Shown here piece after piece: positions 21,529 to 33,500 of a stretch of DNA of 64,000 bases. The notes beneath the pieces were generated by a model. The model was given only the letters and a program-made list of their open reading frames with translations, ran no database searches and was not told the DNA's origin. The DNA is from Caenorhabditis remanei. Taxonomy: Eukaryota; Nematoda; Chromadorea; Rhabditida; Rhabditidae. Both the position numbers and the translations under genes were made by a program. The stretch spans positions 1,984,001 to 2,048,000 of the forward strand of contig NC_071328.1 in NCBI RefSeq assembly GCF_010183535.1, written 5' to 3'. The stretch's first letter is position 1. Every line of letters starts with the position of its first letter.

Positions 21529-24500
21529 CTACATATGATAAGCGACATAAATGGGATTGAGTTTCTCCTCCAAAAACAGTGACCGTATGGTACTTCTCAA
21601 CTTCTCGCCGCCCGGTCCGTGTCGAATTGATCCCGGATCGACGACGACGACGACTCCGACGATAAGATGATGCTCTTCTAAGACGGCCGATGTGATTGCT
21701 GGCACCAGATCCAAAGCGTCTGATTCTGTTCCAGTACACTCGGCGGCAATGACAACCAGATGGTTCCATGTGAACACGGCACTGCAAAAATTGTAAAATA
21801 ATCTATTAAAATTTTAAAATTTGCCACATTTTTATCGATAAAATGCCCAATTTGTGCGGAAAATTAAGTGAAATTTTGTGATTTTTGAGGTTACTTGAAG
21901 TGGGCGGGGCTTAAAAGAAGATTTTCGAAAGAAAAATTGATGTTCTCGGCCACCGGGAGGCTACAGTAGTCTTAACGAAAAACGCGGCGAAGGCGCACCA
22001 GACATTCCTTTTTCATAAAAAATGTTCTAAAAATTTCGATTCTCAAGTGTGAAAAACGCGTCCGAGGAACGCCAGTCATTTGAAATTTCTACTAAACACT
22101 ATGAACACAGAAACGCGTCTCAGGCGCCCCAGACTCTCTCATATTTTCATTTTTCATTTTAAGAGACGCGCCAACGATACGCCAGCCTTCGAAATTTGGA
22201 AAATCAAGAAAGCGTCAACGTTAAGCCAGCCTTTACAAAAAGCTAAAAACGCGTCAATGCCACGCCAGCCTCAGGAATTTCGAATATTGAAAAGTCTAGA
22301 AACGCGTCAACGTCACGCCAGTTTTTGGAATTTCGAATATTGGAAAGTTGAAAACCGCGTCAACTTCACGCCAGCTTTCCTCAAAAACTTCAAAACTACC
22401 TAAAGACGCGCCAACGACACCCCAGTTTTCAGAAATTTTGAATCTTCGAATAACTGGGGAAAGTCGAGAAAGCGTCAAAGTCACGCCAGACTTTGGAATT
22501 TCGAATATTCGTGGAGGGCTCCGGACCAGTCCTCAAAATATGATTAAAAACGAGCCTACGGCACGTCAGACTCCCTCAAAAACCTCAAAATAAGCCTAAA
22601 ACGCGTCAACGACACCCCAGCCTTCTGAAATTTTGAAAGTATGAAAAATCAATAGAGCGTCAACGTCGCGCCAGCCGTCCTTAAAAACCTAAAAACGCGC
22701 CAACGACACGCCAGACTCTCAAAAGTCTCTAATTTTGATTTTCAAGTGAAAAACGCGCCAAAGGTACGCCAGACTTCGGAATTTCGAACGTTTGAGAAAG
22801 TCTAGAAACGCGTCAACATCACGCCAGATACCTAAAAAGCGCAAAATAAGACTAAAACGCGCCAAAGGTACGCCAGACTTCGGAATTTCAATATTTCGCG
22901 CCAACGACACGCCAGAAATTCCAAATTTTCCCCAGAAATGTCAAAAAAAGAGAAAACTCACGAATTTCCAACAAATCGATGCGCCTTCGATACGGTACTC
23001 TCCACATCGAACGGATGATATCTCATTCCACGCAGAACTAGACTCTCATTGAGTGCTCCGACGACGAAAACGGCGTCATGAAGCTCCCCGTGTTCCGTTA
23101 TCGATTGAGTTTGTCGTAGGAATCCGAGATAACCGGTACGCGCCCATCGGGTCTTCGTATCGCCCGTCGTGAGCCGCGCGTTGTACACGTCAGTATTGAC
23201 TTCTTCGGTGAACGCCGCACCGCCCGTTCTGTTAAGTGGCGACGCGTTGTGCACACTGGCCACCCAAATCTCTCCAAGATGCGAATCGGCGCATTGCCCT
23301 CGGGTCTCCGGGTTGGCGATGGCAATCTTCACACCGGGAAGCAGCTTTCCACTTTCTATCAGTGCGACACTATGCGGTGCTCCTTTCCCCACAAGGGATA
23401 TCCGATCATTACGGAGAGCTCTGGCATCCACATAGACCGTGGAGGGCTCCGGACCAGACGCTCCTTGCATACAAATCGCCGCGTTGACTCTCGAGGAGAA
23501 CGAGGTGGAAATCGCTCTATTATTGAGAGCCAATGGGGCGAAAAGTTTGCAGAACGAATTCATTAGAGCAATCCGTGGGCGTTCCTCCGCAATCGCCACA
23601 CAACTTCTCAACATCGCAAGGTTGCAACCACGCTCCTTTAGACTCTCCACCGACGTGGCAAGCTGTGTGACACACGAATTGATAGTAGAGTACGTGGTGA
23701 ACGCATCTCGAACTTTAAGATTCGATAGTGTCGTAAGGAATAGCGATGGCTGGGCGTCAACTTCGCTTGGGGGGATTAATGTGGTATGATGTCCACTATA
23801 AACGGAAGATAGACACCATAACACCAGCGAGATCCCCGAGTACGGTGGAGCGCAGACGACCACATGGCGACTCGGGTATAACTCAGAGGACACTTTGACA
23901 CTCTTGCATACAGTAATCGCGGAGGCCTCTGACATGGAGGATCCTTGAAGTTGACCGGATGAGTTGATAGAGAAATCCAGGTAGCATATCTCATCTTTCG
24001 ACGCGGCGCCGGAACTTCCAGATGTCGTCGTATCACTGGCTACCGTATTCTTACGCCTCCACGAACTCGGCGCATCCTCCAAATCCAAAATCATGGGCCA
24101 CGCATTCGAATCGATGGAATGGGCGGCCTCTTTACTCTTCAGAAGTTTACTAACATTCGCTGGCGCCAGAATCGCCACCGCTTTACTCATATCGACCATC
24201 ATCCTTATCGGTCCCAACGTCGTATTGAGATCCGAGGCGACGGGCGGTCTGATACAAACCGGTACGAGACCCGCCGACAGACATCCGAAGAACGCGGCGA
24301 CCAGATCGATGGATGGCGGGAAGATCAACGCGACGTGATCTCCTCTACTCAATCGTGCTCTATCGGTGAGCAGACCGGCGATTCGTTCCGCTCGTTTCAA
24401 GAGTGTCGCGCATGTCGCCGTGTCTTGTTCGGCGTTTTTTGCGGTGACCAGGGTGAGAATACGGTGGTCCGGTGAGGTTTGAGCACGTGAGCGGAGACAT

Positions 24501-27500
24501 TCCAGTAGGGGGAGCGACTGAAAAATAGTGAAATTGGAGGTGGTCGAGAAAATGAAAATGTGGAAAAACGAAAAACATTTACCGAAACAATGGGTGGCCG
24601 AACATTTGCATTTTCTAGGCCACCGACCGAAAAGTTAGGCCACCGAGTTTTTTTTTCAAATTTCAATTTCCACGGTTTTAAGACTCGTAGCCTAGTTTTT
24701 GCAAAAGTTCGGCCACGACTTTATTTTCAAATTCCAATTTTTACGACGTTTTAAACCATTTTACATAGAAAATACAGTTCTTATTGCCAGAAAGAGTTTG
24801 GTGGCCTAACTTTCGTCCAGAAAATGAAAAAAACTAGGCCGCCTGCACTTTCATGTTCACGATACTTCGCAGGGTTTTCAGTGGTGGCCGAACTTTCGCA
24901 AAAACTCGGCCACCACTTATTTTTCAATTTTTTTTTCGTAATTTTCATGGTTTTGGCGCCGTTTTACGTTGTTTTAAAGCGAAAACTTGATATTTGAACA
25001 AAAATCATGGCCGATTGGGAGGTGGCCGAGAAAATGAAAAAGTTCGGCCACCGATTCATTGCCTACATTTTCATGTTGTAGGATACTTCGCATGTTTTCA
25101 GTGGTGGCCGAGTTTTGGCAAAAGTTCGGCCATCACTTGTTTTGTTTTACGTTGTTTTACATGGAAAACCTCAGTATTCATCTCTACAAGAAGTGTGGTG
25201 GCCTAACTTTCGCATTTTCTCGGCCACCAAGCGGAGAAAATGAAAAAGTTAGACCACCAAACAACTTTACACGAGGTTTTCCATGTAAAAATCACTTTAA
25301 AACAACGTAAAACGTCGCCAAAACGTGGTGGCCGAGAAAATGCAAAAGTTAGGCCACCTACTGCATTTTCCATGTAAAATGCTAAAAAAAAAAAACGAAA
25401 TTTCTTCCGAATTTTTTCTTTCAAAAAACCAACCGGTTCATCATCGATATTCCTTCCCTTGGCGACGGCAATGCGTACTCCTTGTACAATATTTCCGACG
25501 AACATTGCCGCCGGTCCGACGTCCGCTTGTCTCTCCCGGGGCTTCGGCAGATTCAACACACAATTATGGGGACACATCAGAAGAGTACTCGGATGGAGAT
25601 CTCCGTTCTCGAATCGTTGTTTCGTCTCCGATACGTGGACTCCGCCCAGTGGGGTTTTCGGCAGATGATTGGCGGGCACGAGGGCGCAACAGTAGATTCC
25701 CACTTGGTGGATTGTGTCGATGGCGCGGAGCACTCGGGTGATCCACTGGAAAAAAAATCATTTTTATTTAGTTATACAGCCTCAAAAATTGGTGGATTAG
25801 AAATGGCCTAATAACCGTTTTTTTGATGGCCTAGAAACCCAAAATTAGGCCACCAAAGTGTTTTTGCGTGGTTTCTACGATTTTCGAACTCTGGTGGCCT
25901 GGAATCCGAAAACTAGGCCATCAGAGTATTTTCAATAGTTTTATATCGTTTTTTGTAGTTAAAACTGCAAAAAATCAACAAAAGTTGAATTTTTAGCCAA
26001 AAAGTTCAGTTTTGGGGGCCTAGAAAACTTAAATCAGCGAGTTTTTTGGCAAAAAAGATGACTTTTAAAATAGAAATTTCAATTTTTGACAAAAACTATG
26101 AAATTTTCGGAAAATCAGAAAATTTCAGTTCTGCGGCCTAGAAACCCTAAACTCGGCCACGACCTAAAATTGCATTGTCACCATTCTTTCGATCAAAATT
26201 GGGGTTTTCTACAACGGTGGCCTAGAAACCCTAAACTCGGCCATCGACTTTTTAGTTCAAAAAACGACACTAAATGTAGGTAAATGGAATTTTGCGTGGC
26301 CTAGAAACTCAAAACAAGGCCCCCAAAGTGTTTTTTACGTGAAAAATACCGTCTTTTTCAATTTTTAACCAAAATTTCTAAAATTTGAAAAACCCATATA
26401 TCAAAAACTACGCCATCAAACAATTTGTCAGGGGTTTCTTCGATTTTCGAACTCCGGTGGCCTAGAATCCAAAAACTAGGCCATCAAAGTTTTTTGTCCC
26501 GATTCTCGATTTAAGTTCGAAAATTTACAGTTTTCGACCGAAAAACGTCAATTCTAGCTCAAAACTATAAAATTTCGCCTCCTCCTCAGAATAATTCGGT
26601 TTCTGCTCATTTTGGCCAAAAAAACCTCGATGGCCTAACTTTCTGATCGGTGGCCAAGAAAATGCAAAAGTTCGGCCACCGGGTTTTTTGGTCAGTTTTT
26701 GCATTTTTTTTTCACATTTTTCGGGGGAAAAATCGACGAGATATCCCCCTAGCAGAGTTGCGCGGAAGTGATTTTTTCTAAAACGGAAGTCGGAAGTAAA
26801 ATTTGTAATCCGGAAGTCGGAAACCTAAGCAAAATTTTGAAAACGGAAGTCGGAAGCCGGAAGTCGGAAGTGAAAAAACGCCCGGAAGTCGGAAGTTGGA
26901 AGTCGGAAGTAGATTTTTTCGAAAAGATTCAAAAACTCCTAGATAAAGTTCATAAAATTCGCGAAAATCAGTGGAAAATTAGTTTTTGGCTGAAGAAAAG
27001 CCTATTTTCTGTCCTTTTAGACCATTTTTCCATGCATTTTTGCGAAATGCACTTTTCCGAAATCCCACAATTATGGAATGACGGAAGTCGGAAGTAAACA
27101 TCCGAAAACGGAAGTCGGAAGTAAAATTTTCAAAACGGAAGTCGGAAGTCGGAAGTGAAAAATAGCCCAGAAGTCGGAAGTCGGACTCACATCAAACGCC
27201 TCCTCCTCAGAGCAATTCGGTTTCTGCTCGGCCACAATCACAATTCGTTCATCCCGCAACACACTCGTCGAGAACACACAAATCCTTCCACGATACACAA
27301 ATTTCATCGGCTCGACCGCCAACACCGTCGCAATAATGTCATCGGCCGAGTGATACCTTCCAGATACCGCCAGAAGACTTTGACGACGTGCCACAACGAA
27401 TACCATTCCATCGGGTCCCATGAATCCGATGAGACCACTTCGAACATAACGGACGGCGCCGATTGGTTTACCGTACTCTCCGATTGGTTCCACTTTGAAT

Positions 27501-30500
27501 GTGTGCTGTGTTTGACCGTCCAATGCCCAATATAATTGAGCCGTCGAATTCGCGGACACACAGATTTCACCGATTTCATCTGCTTGACACAGGCGGTTCG
27601 ATCCGTCGATTGCCGTCACGACGACGACTGCTCCGGCGACTATTTGACCGGCGTCCTGCAAAAATCAAAGAGCGTGGCCTAGGAATCCAAAATTAGGCCA
27701 CCGAACTATTCCGGTGGCCTAGAAACCTCTAATCACCGGATTCTACCGAGTTTTGATGAGAATTTTGAGCTATTGACTAAAAAACAATGGAGGGTGCGTG
27801 GCCTAGAAAATGAGAAAGGTGGCCTAGGAACCCAAATATTCCAAAATCGTGAAAAATTGAACATTTTCAATTCTTAGGTGGCCTAGGAACCAAATTTATC
27901 GCAAAACCACAAGATTTTGATATGGTGGCCTAGGAACCAAAAATTAGGCCACCAAAGTGTTTTTCGTGTGCTTTCTACGATTCTCGAACTTCTAATCACC
28001 ACTTTTAAGCGTTTTTTTCAAGCTTTGGTGGCCTAGAAAACTCCAATCAACGGGTTCTAGGCCACCAAACATAGAAACTTTGATTTCTCCCCAATTTTTG
28101 ACAAAAAAGAGTATTAAAAAAAAGGAAATTTTAAAAATTTGGAAAAATCATAACATTTTGATTTGGTGGCCTAGAATTCCAAAACTCGGCCACCAACTTT
28201 TTTCGACCAATTTCTGTTCCAAAAATGACGAAATATGTACGTAAGTGGATTTTTCTTGGCTTAGAAACCCAAGCATCGGCCAGATACGGGATTTTTCGGC
28301 CACGGGTCAAATTTTTTAAATTTTTTAGAAAAAATGTCCAAAATTCGAACACCACGACTAAAAAGTGTTAATTTCTCTCGATTTTGGAACAATTTGGATC
28401 AATTTTTCCAGTATTTTCAGTTGTTTTCATCAAATTTAATAAAATTTTCAAAAAAAAAATGGTGGCCTAGAAAACCAAAACTCGGCCATCATACCAACCT
28501 GCAACGTCAAACTAGTCAACGAGTTCTCCTGATCGACCCGCACAACACAATGACTCAACGCCGACATCGACAGTACGCCCCGCCCACTTTGGCTTCCCAA
28601 CTGAGCGTTGCCCCGCCTCCGGATCGAGATGGTTCCAGTTTCTGAGCTACCAGCACACGGACACATTGCATCAGGGCGTAAATTGTAAGGCGCCGGTGAG
28701 AACGCCGCGGCGAACGCGTCACACGAAGAAAGTGACCACGGATTGGCACCGTCAGCCACCAGAAGCGTCCGCAATGACGACAATGAGATATCTTTGTGAT
28801 CTCGAGTGGCGAGAAGTGCCCAGTGTAGATCACGTGATTTGACGAGTGCCGTCGTCGCTTGATACTTTGAGACCATATGCATCCACGTCGCCGGATTCAT
28901 TTTCATTAGGGAGTACGGTACGAAGATCACGCGCATTCCGTTGAAGACTGACGCGAGAATCGCGTGCCATAGGCCGACTTCTCGTTTGAAATCCACGACG
29001 CATACCATTGTTTCGTCTGAACAATATAATAATAATAGGGATTTGCAAAAAATCGACTGAAATTGGTTGAAATCGGTCGAAATTGGCTTAAAATTGCAAA
29101 ATTGTTCGTGTAGTCCTTGCGGACAAGTGAAATCTCAGATTTTGAAACTTTTAGCAAAAAAATCGGATGGAATCGGTCGAAATCAACTGAGATCGACTGA
29201 AAATCAAAAATGCCTCCGTGAAGTCCTCGTGGACAAGTTCAATTCAGATTTTGAAGTTTTTTTTTCGGAAAATCGGTCAAAATTGGTCAAAATCGACTGA
29301 AAATCATAAAATGCCTCCGTGTAGTTCTCGTGAACAAGTCGGGATTTAAGTTTTCGAGTTTTTCCAACTTTTTCGGTCGTGTTTCAGTGAAAATCGGTAA
29401 AAATTAACTAAATCCAGCGTAAAACATTAAAAATCAAAAAAGAGAACTTCCTTGTAGTCTGCGTGGACAAGTCGGTTTTTAGTTTCATCAGGATTTTAAA
29501 TATTTCAATATTTTAAGCGATTTTCTCGGTTTTTTTGTCGAAAATTGGACCCTGACGTGGCAAAAGGTGACCAACAAGTTAAACTTTAAAATATCGAAAA
29601 AAATTTGACTTGTTCACGAGAAATACACCAACTTATTCCGTCAATTGTTCGATTTTACGTTTTAAACGACATCAATTTTGTATTTTTCTTTTATTAAGTA
29701 GTAAGGACCACAAAAATTGATAAGAATCCCTTGAAACGCAAAATCGCCTCGTGTACTCCTCGTGGAGAAGTCGGCGGCGCGATTTTGAATTTTTCAGTGA
29801 TTTCCCATCAATTTTTGGTGTTCTTACTCCGTTTACGGATAAAAATACGAAAACACACAAAATTGATGTGATTTAAAACGTAAAATCGCGGAAAAACATT
29901 GAAATTTGCAGAAAATTTATAGATATGGCTGTTGTACTCCACGTGGACAATCCGTGTGTCAATTTTTTTCGACGTCTTAAAATTTAACTTTTTACAGTAC
30001 TCTCTCACCTTCTTTATACTCCATGGCTGTGGTGAGTGCACGACAGTGTGCAAAGACGGCTTGTCTCGTCACACAAACTCCTTTCACTGTTCCATCATTT
30101 CCAGTCGTATACTCAATGTATGCAATCGTTTCATCTGCTAATCGAGGGGGTGCCGTCCAATCTCTCGCTGGTTTTGACTGCAAAAATCAAAATTGATTTT
30201 CTGATTTTTTTAGTACTTTTTTATCGGTTTCTGGATTTACACAGCCATTTTCAATTTTAAACCAATTTCGACCGATTTTTTGCCAAAAAAACTTCAAAAT
30301 CTGATAGCTCAAAGTCGATTGTGTACTCCTTTGGGACAAATTGAGAGTTTCGAATTCCTGAAGTCTTGTCCGCGAGGAGTACACGATTGATTTCAAAAAG
30401 TTCGTTCAAATTTGGACAAAAATCATAAAGAATCGGCTAAAGTCGTTCAAAACTGTCAAAAGTGCGTCGTGTACTCCTCGTGGACAAGTCAGAATCCAAT

Positions 30501-33500
30501 TTTCAAAAATACGCTGATTTTATTCGTTTTTTCACAGTTTTTCGCTAAAAGAAAACCGGGAAAACTCAAAAAATTCAAAAACTCAAAATCCGACTTGTCC
30601 ACGTGGAGTACACGGAGGGTTTTTTGATTTTCAGTCGATTTCGATCGATTTTAACCGATTTAAATCAAACTTTCTGCGAAAATTTTCAAAATCTAATATT
30701 GAACTTGTCCACGTGGAGTACACGGAGGGTTTTTTGATTTTCAGTCGATTTCGATCGATTTTAACCGATTTAAATCAAACTTTCTGCGAAAATTTTCAAA
30801 ATCTAATATTGAACTTGTCCACGCGGACTACACGGACACTTTTACAATTTTGACCGATTCTAACCAATTTTTCCGCAAAAAATTTCAAAATCTGAGATTT
30901 AACTTGTCCAGGAGGATTACACCGACAAGTTTTCAATTTCGATCGATTTTGACAGATTTTTATGCTAAAAATTTCAAAATCTGAGATTTGACTTGTCCAC
31001 GCGGACTACACGGGAACTTTTTTGATTTTCAGTCGATTTTAACCGATTTTGACCAATTTTTCTACTGAAAACTATAAAATCCGAGATTTCAACCGATTTC
31101 ATCCGTTTTTTCCCTAAAAATGTCTCCTTACCATATGCTCGGTAACGGCCCACCACAGTCTCGGCCATCCTCTAAAATCCACAATTTCATTCGCTGTTCC
31201 AGTGAGTGACGTGGATCCAGAAGGCGCCGAGAACACAGAAGACGTGTTCACCTTCTTGGGTAGTCCCTTATAACACGACTCGGAAGTCAGGGCGACTTTC
31301 ACTCCACAATTTCCGAGGAGGAATCCCAATTGAGCAATTCCAGCTTCCCGTTTCGACGATGGCATTTCCACGGGGACAGGGATGACGCCAGCTTGAAGAC
31401 ATCCGTAAAACGCCGCCAGGAAATGCAATGGCTGAGTATTCGGGTAGATCAATGCGACACGATCACCGGGTTTACACATACAATTCTTCGTTCCATCCTT
31501 ATTAATTTGCACCGTTTTCGTCAGTAACATATGAGCCACTTTGCCAGCTCGACTATGAAGTTTTCCATATGTCAGTTGTGTCGACGGTTTCGCCGATTGA
31601 TCCAATACCATTGCCGCCACATTTTTCGCCGCCGTCGTACCGAATCGATGGAATGCGCTGTCCAAACTTCGGGGCATTGTGTTATTTGTATTGGAATGGG
31701 CGGCCTCTCCTCTCACTGGATTCATGATTGTTCCCTCCGGACGGGGAGCCTCTGGATCACGGATTTTCGCCATCGCTTCTAGTTCAGCGTCATCGTCGTT
31801 GTAGTAGTCTTGAAGCGGTTTGCTTCGTGGTCTCTGAAATGAAACAAATGGGTTAACGAGTGATTTTTTTTATTGGTTTTTCAGAGGATCTTGGACCCAA
31901 ACCTGTAATCGGGTCTCTACTATACTCGGAGTTTCCCCCAAACATGGGAATTTTAGACTCCGCCCCCAAAACAGGACTTGTTCTCACGAATAGTGTGCAC
32001 TCGTCATATCTGTGCTGTTTTTGAGGGCGGAGCCTAATTTCCGCAGAAATCTTTTTTTTGGAGAAACTCTTTTTAAGTGGGCGGAGCCAGAAGCTATTTA
32101 CACACAACTTGACTATAGACGGTTTAAGCTATGAGGCAGAGTTTCGCGGAAGTGGTTTTTTCAAAAACGGAAGTCGGAAGTCGGAAGTAAAATTCCAAAT
32201 CCGGAAGTCGGAAGTCGGAAGTAAAATTCCAAATCCGGAAGTCGGAAGTCGGAAGTGAAATTTTCAAAACGGAAGTCGGAAGTCGGAAGTGAAAAAATGC
32301 CCGGAAGTCGGAAGTCGGAATTCCGCGCAACTCTGCTATGAGGATACCGTTTCTGGCGTCAAATTTCGCTTTTTTTTAAAACAATTTTAAGAGGAAACAC
32401 CTTTTTTTGAATGACCTACTCAATTTTTTGGACTTTCGTTTTTAAAATGCGTATTTTTCTGAAAATCTGTCTGTACAGACTTCAGACCACCAAAAAGCCA
32501 TTTCCGAGCCGAGAAACCTATATCTAGTAGTCAAAAATAGAGGAATCCGAAAAAAAGGTCATTTTTCAAGTGGGCGGAGCTAAAAAATTGATTATATAAA
32601 TAGTTTTAACTACTATCAACTCATTTCTAATGTCAAAATTAAAAAACATTTTCAGCTGAAACAAGGTGAAACTGCTGAAAATCTCAATTATGAATGTTCA
32701 AGCCGCGATTTTTGGTCCCCGACTCAATCAAAACATCTATTTTTCAACAAAACCGTCTGAAAAACATCTCGAATTTCAGAAAACAGTCATTTTTAGAGCT
32801 TAGGCATGTTCCAGGTCTCTGAAACTGGATGTTCACTTATTTTCAGTATTTTCAGCGTCAAAATACGAAACTAAATGCACTTTCGAATGAAAGGTGTCAA
32901 AATATCGTTATTTTGACACGTTTAGCCTCAAAAACTGACTAATTTTCCTCTAAAAAGTGTAAAATTTCTGATCCCTGTTGCGGACATCCGGACTTCTCGG
33001 ACACGCAGATAGACTGTCAACAACCAATCAATTTTTATCGAGTTTCTGGATAAATGACAGCTGTTTGGGGTCTCGTCGTGCACTTGTTTATCGTCTCGCA
33101 ACTTTTTAGTATTCCTGAGGATTGGAATTTCTCTCGAGGATTCAGATGAAAGGGTCAATAAAATGTGTTTCAAGAAAAACTCGAATGGAATGCGGAACAA
33201 CTGATGACTCGACATTTGGCTCGTTCATTGACGTCACTTTTGGACGGACTGAAATTCGAGATTTTTCTGCTGGCAGCTTCTCTGTGTATCTGGGTGTCCA
33301 GATGTCCTTGATACTGGAATTTCCAGTTTTCAGACTTCCAAGAAACTCGAGAACTGACAGGACTTTCCAAGGAATCAAAACTTCAGATTTCAGTGACTTT
33401 GCGGTCCAAAAACTATTCTAAATCTCATTTTTGAGATTTTCCAGTTACATAACCTTTAAGGGCTCTGAAACAGTGAAAATCTAAAGGGAACCGTCAGAAT

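Noticed and set aside
22080..22593. Open frames rich in RQRHAS and TSRQ on the plus strand
   Set aside because: Produced by the CGCCAG repeat array in a dip-2 intron.
29095..31080. Regularly spaced 20-bp repeats resembling a CRISPR array
   Set aside because: Eukaryotic introns, variable spacing, related linkers, both orientations and no cas genes.
32928..33421. Open frames of 95-99 codons in the long dip-2 intron
   Set aside because: No recognisable domain, no good splice context, and both strands are open over the same repeat words.
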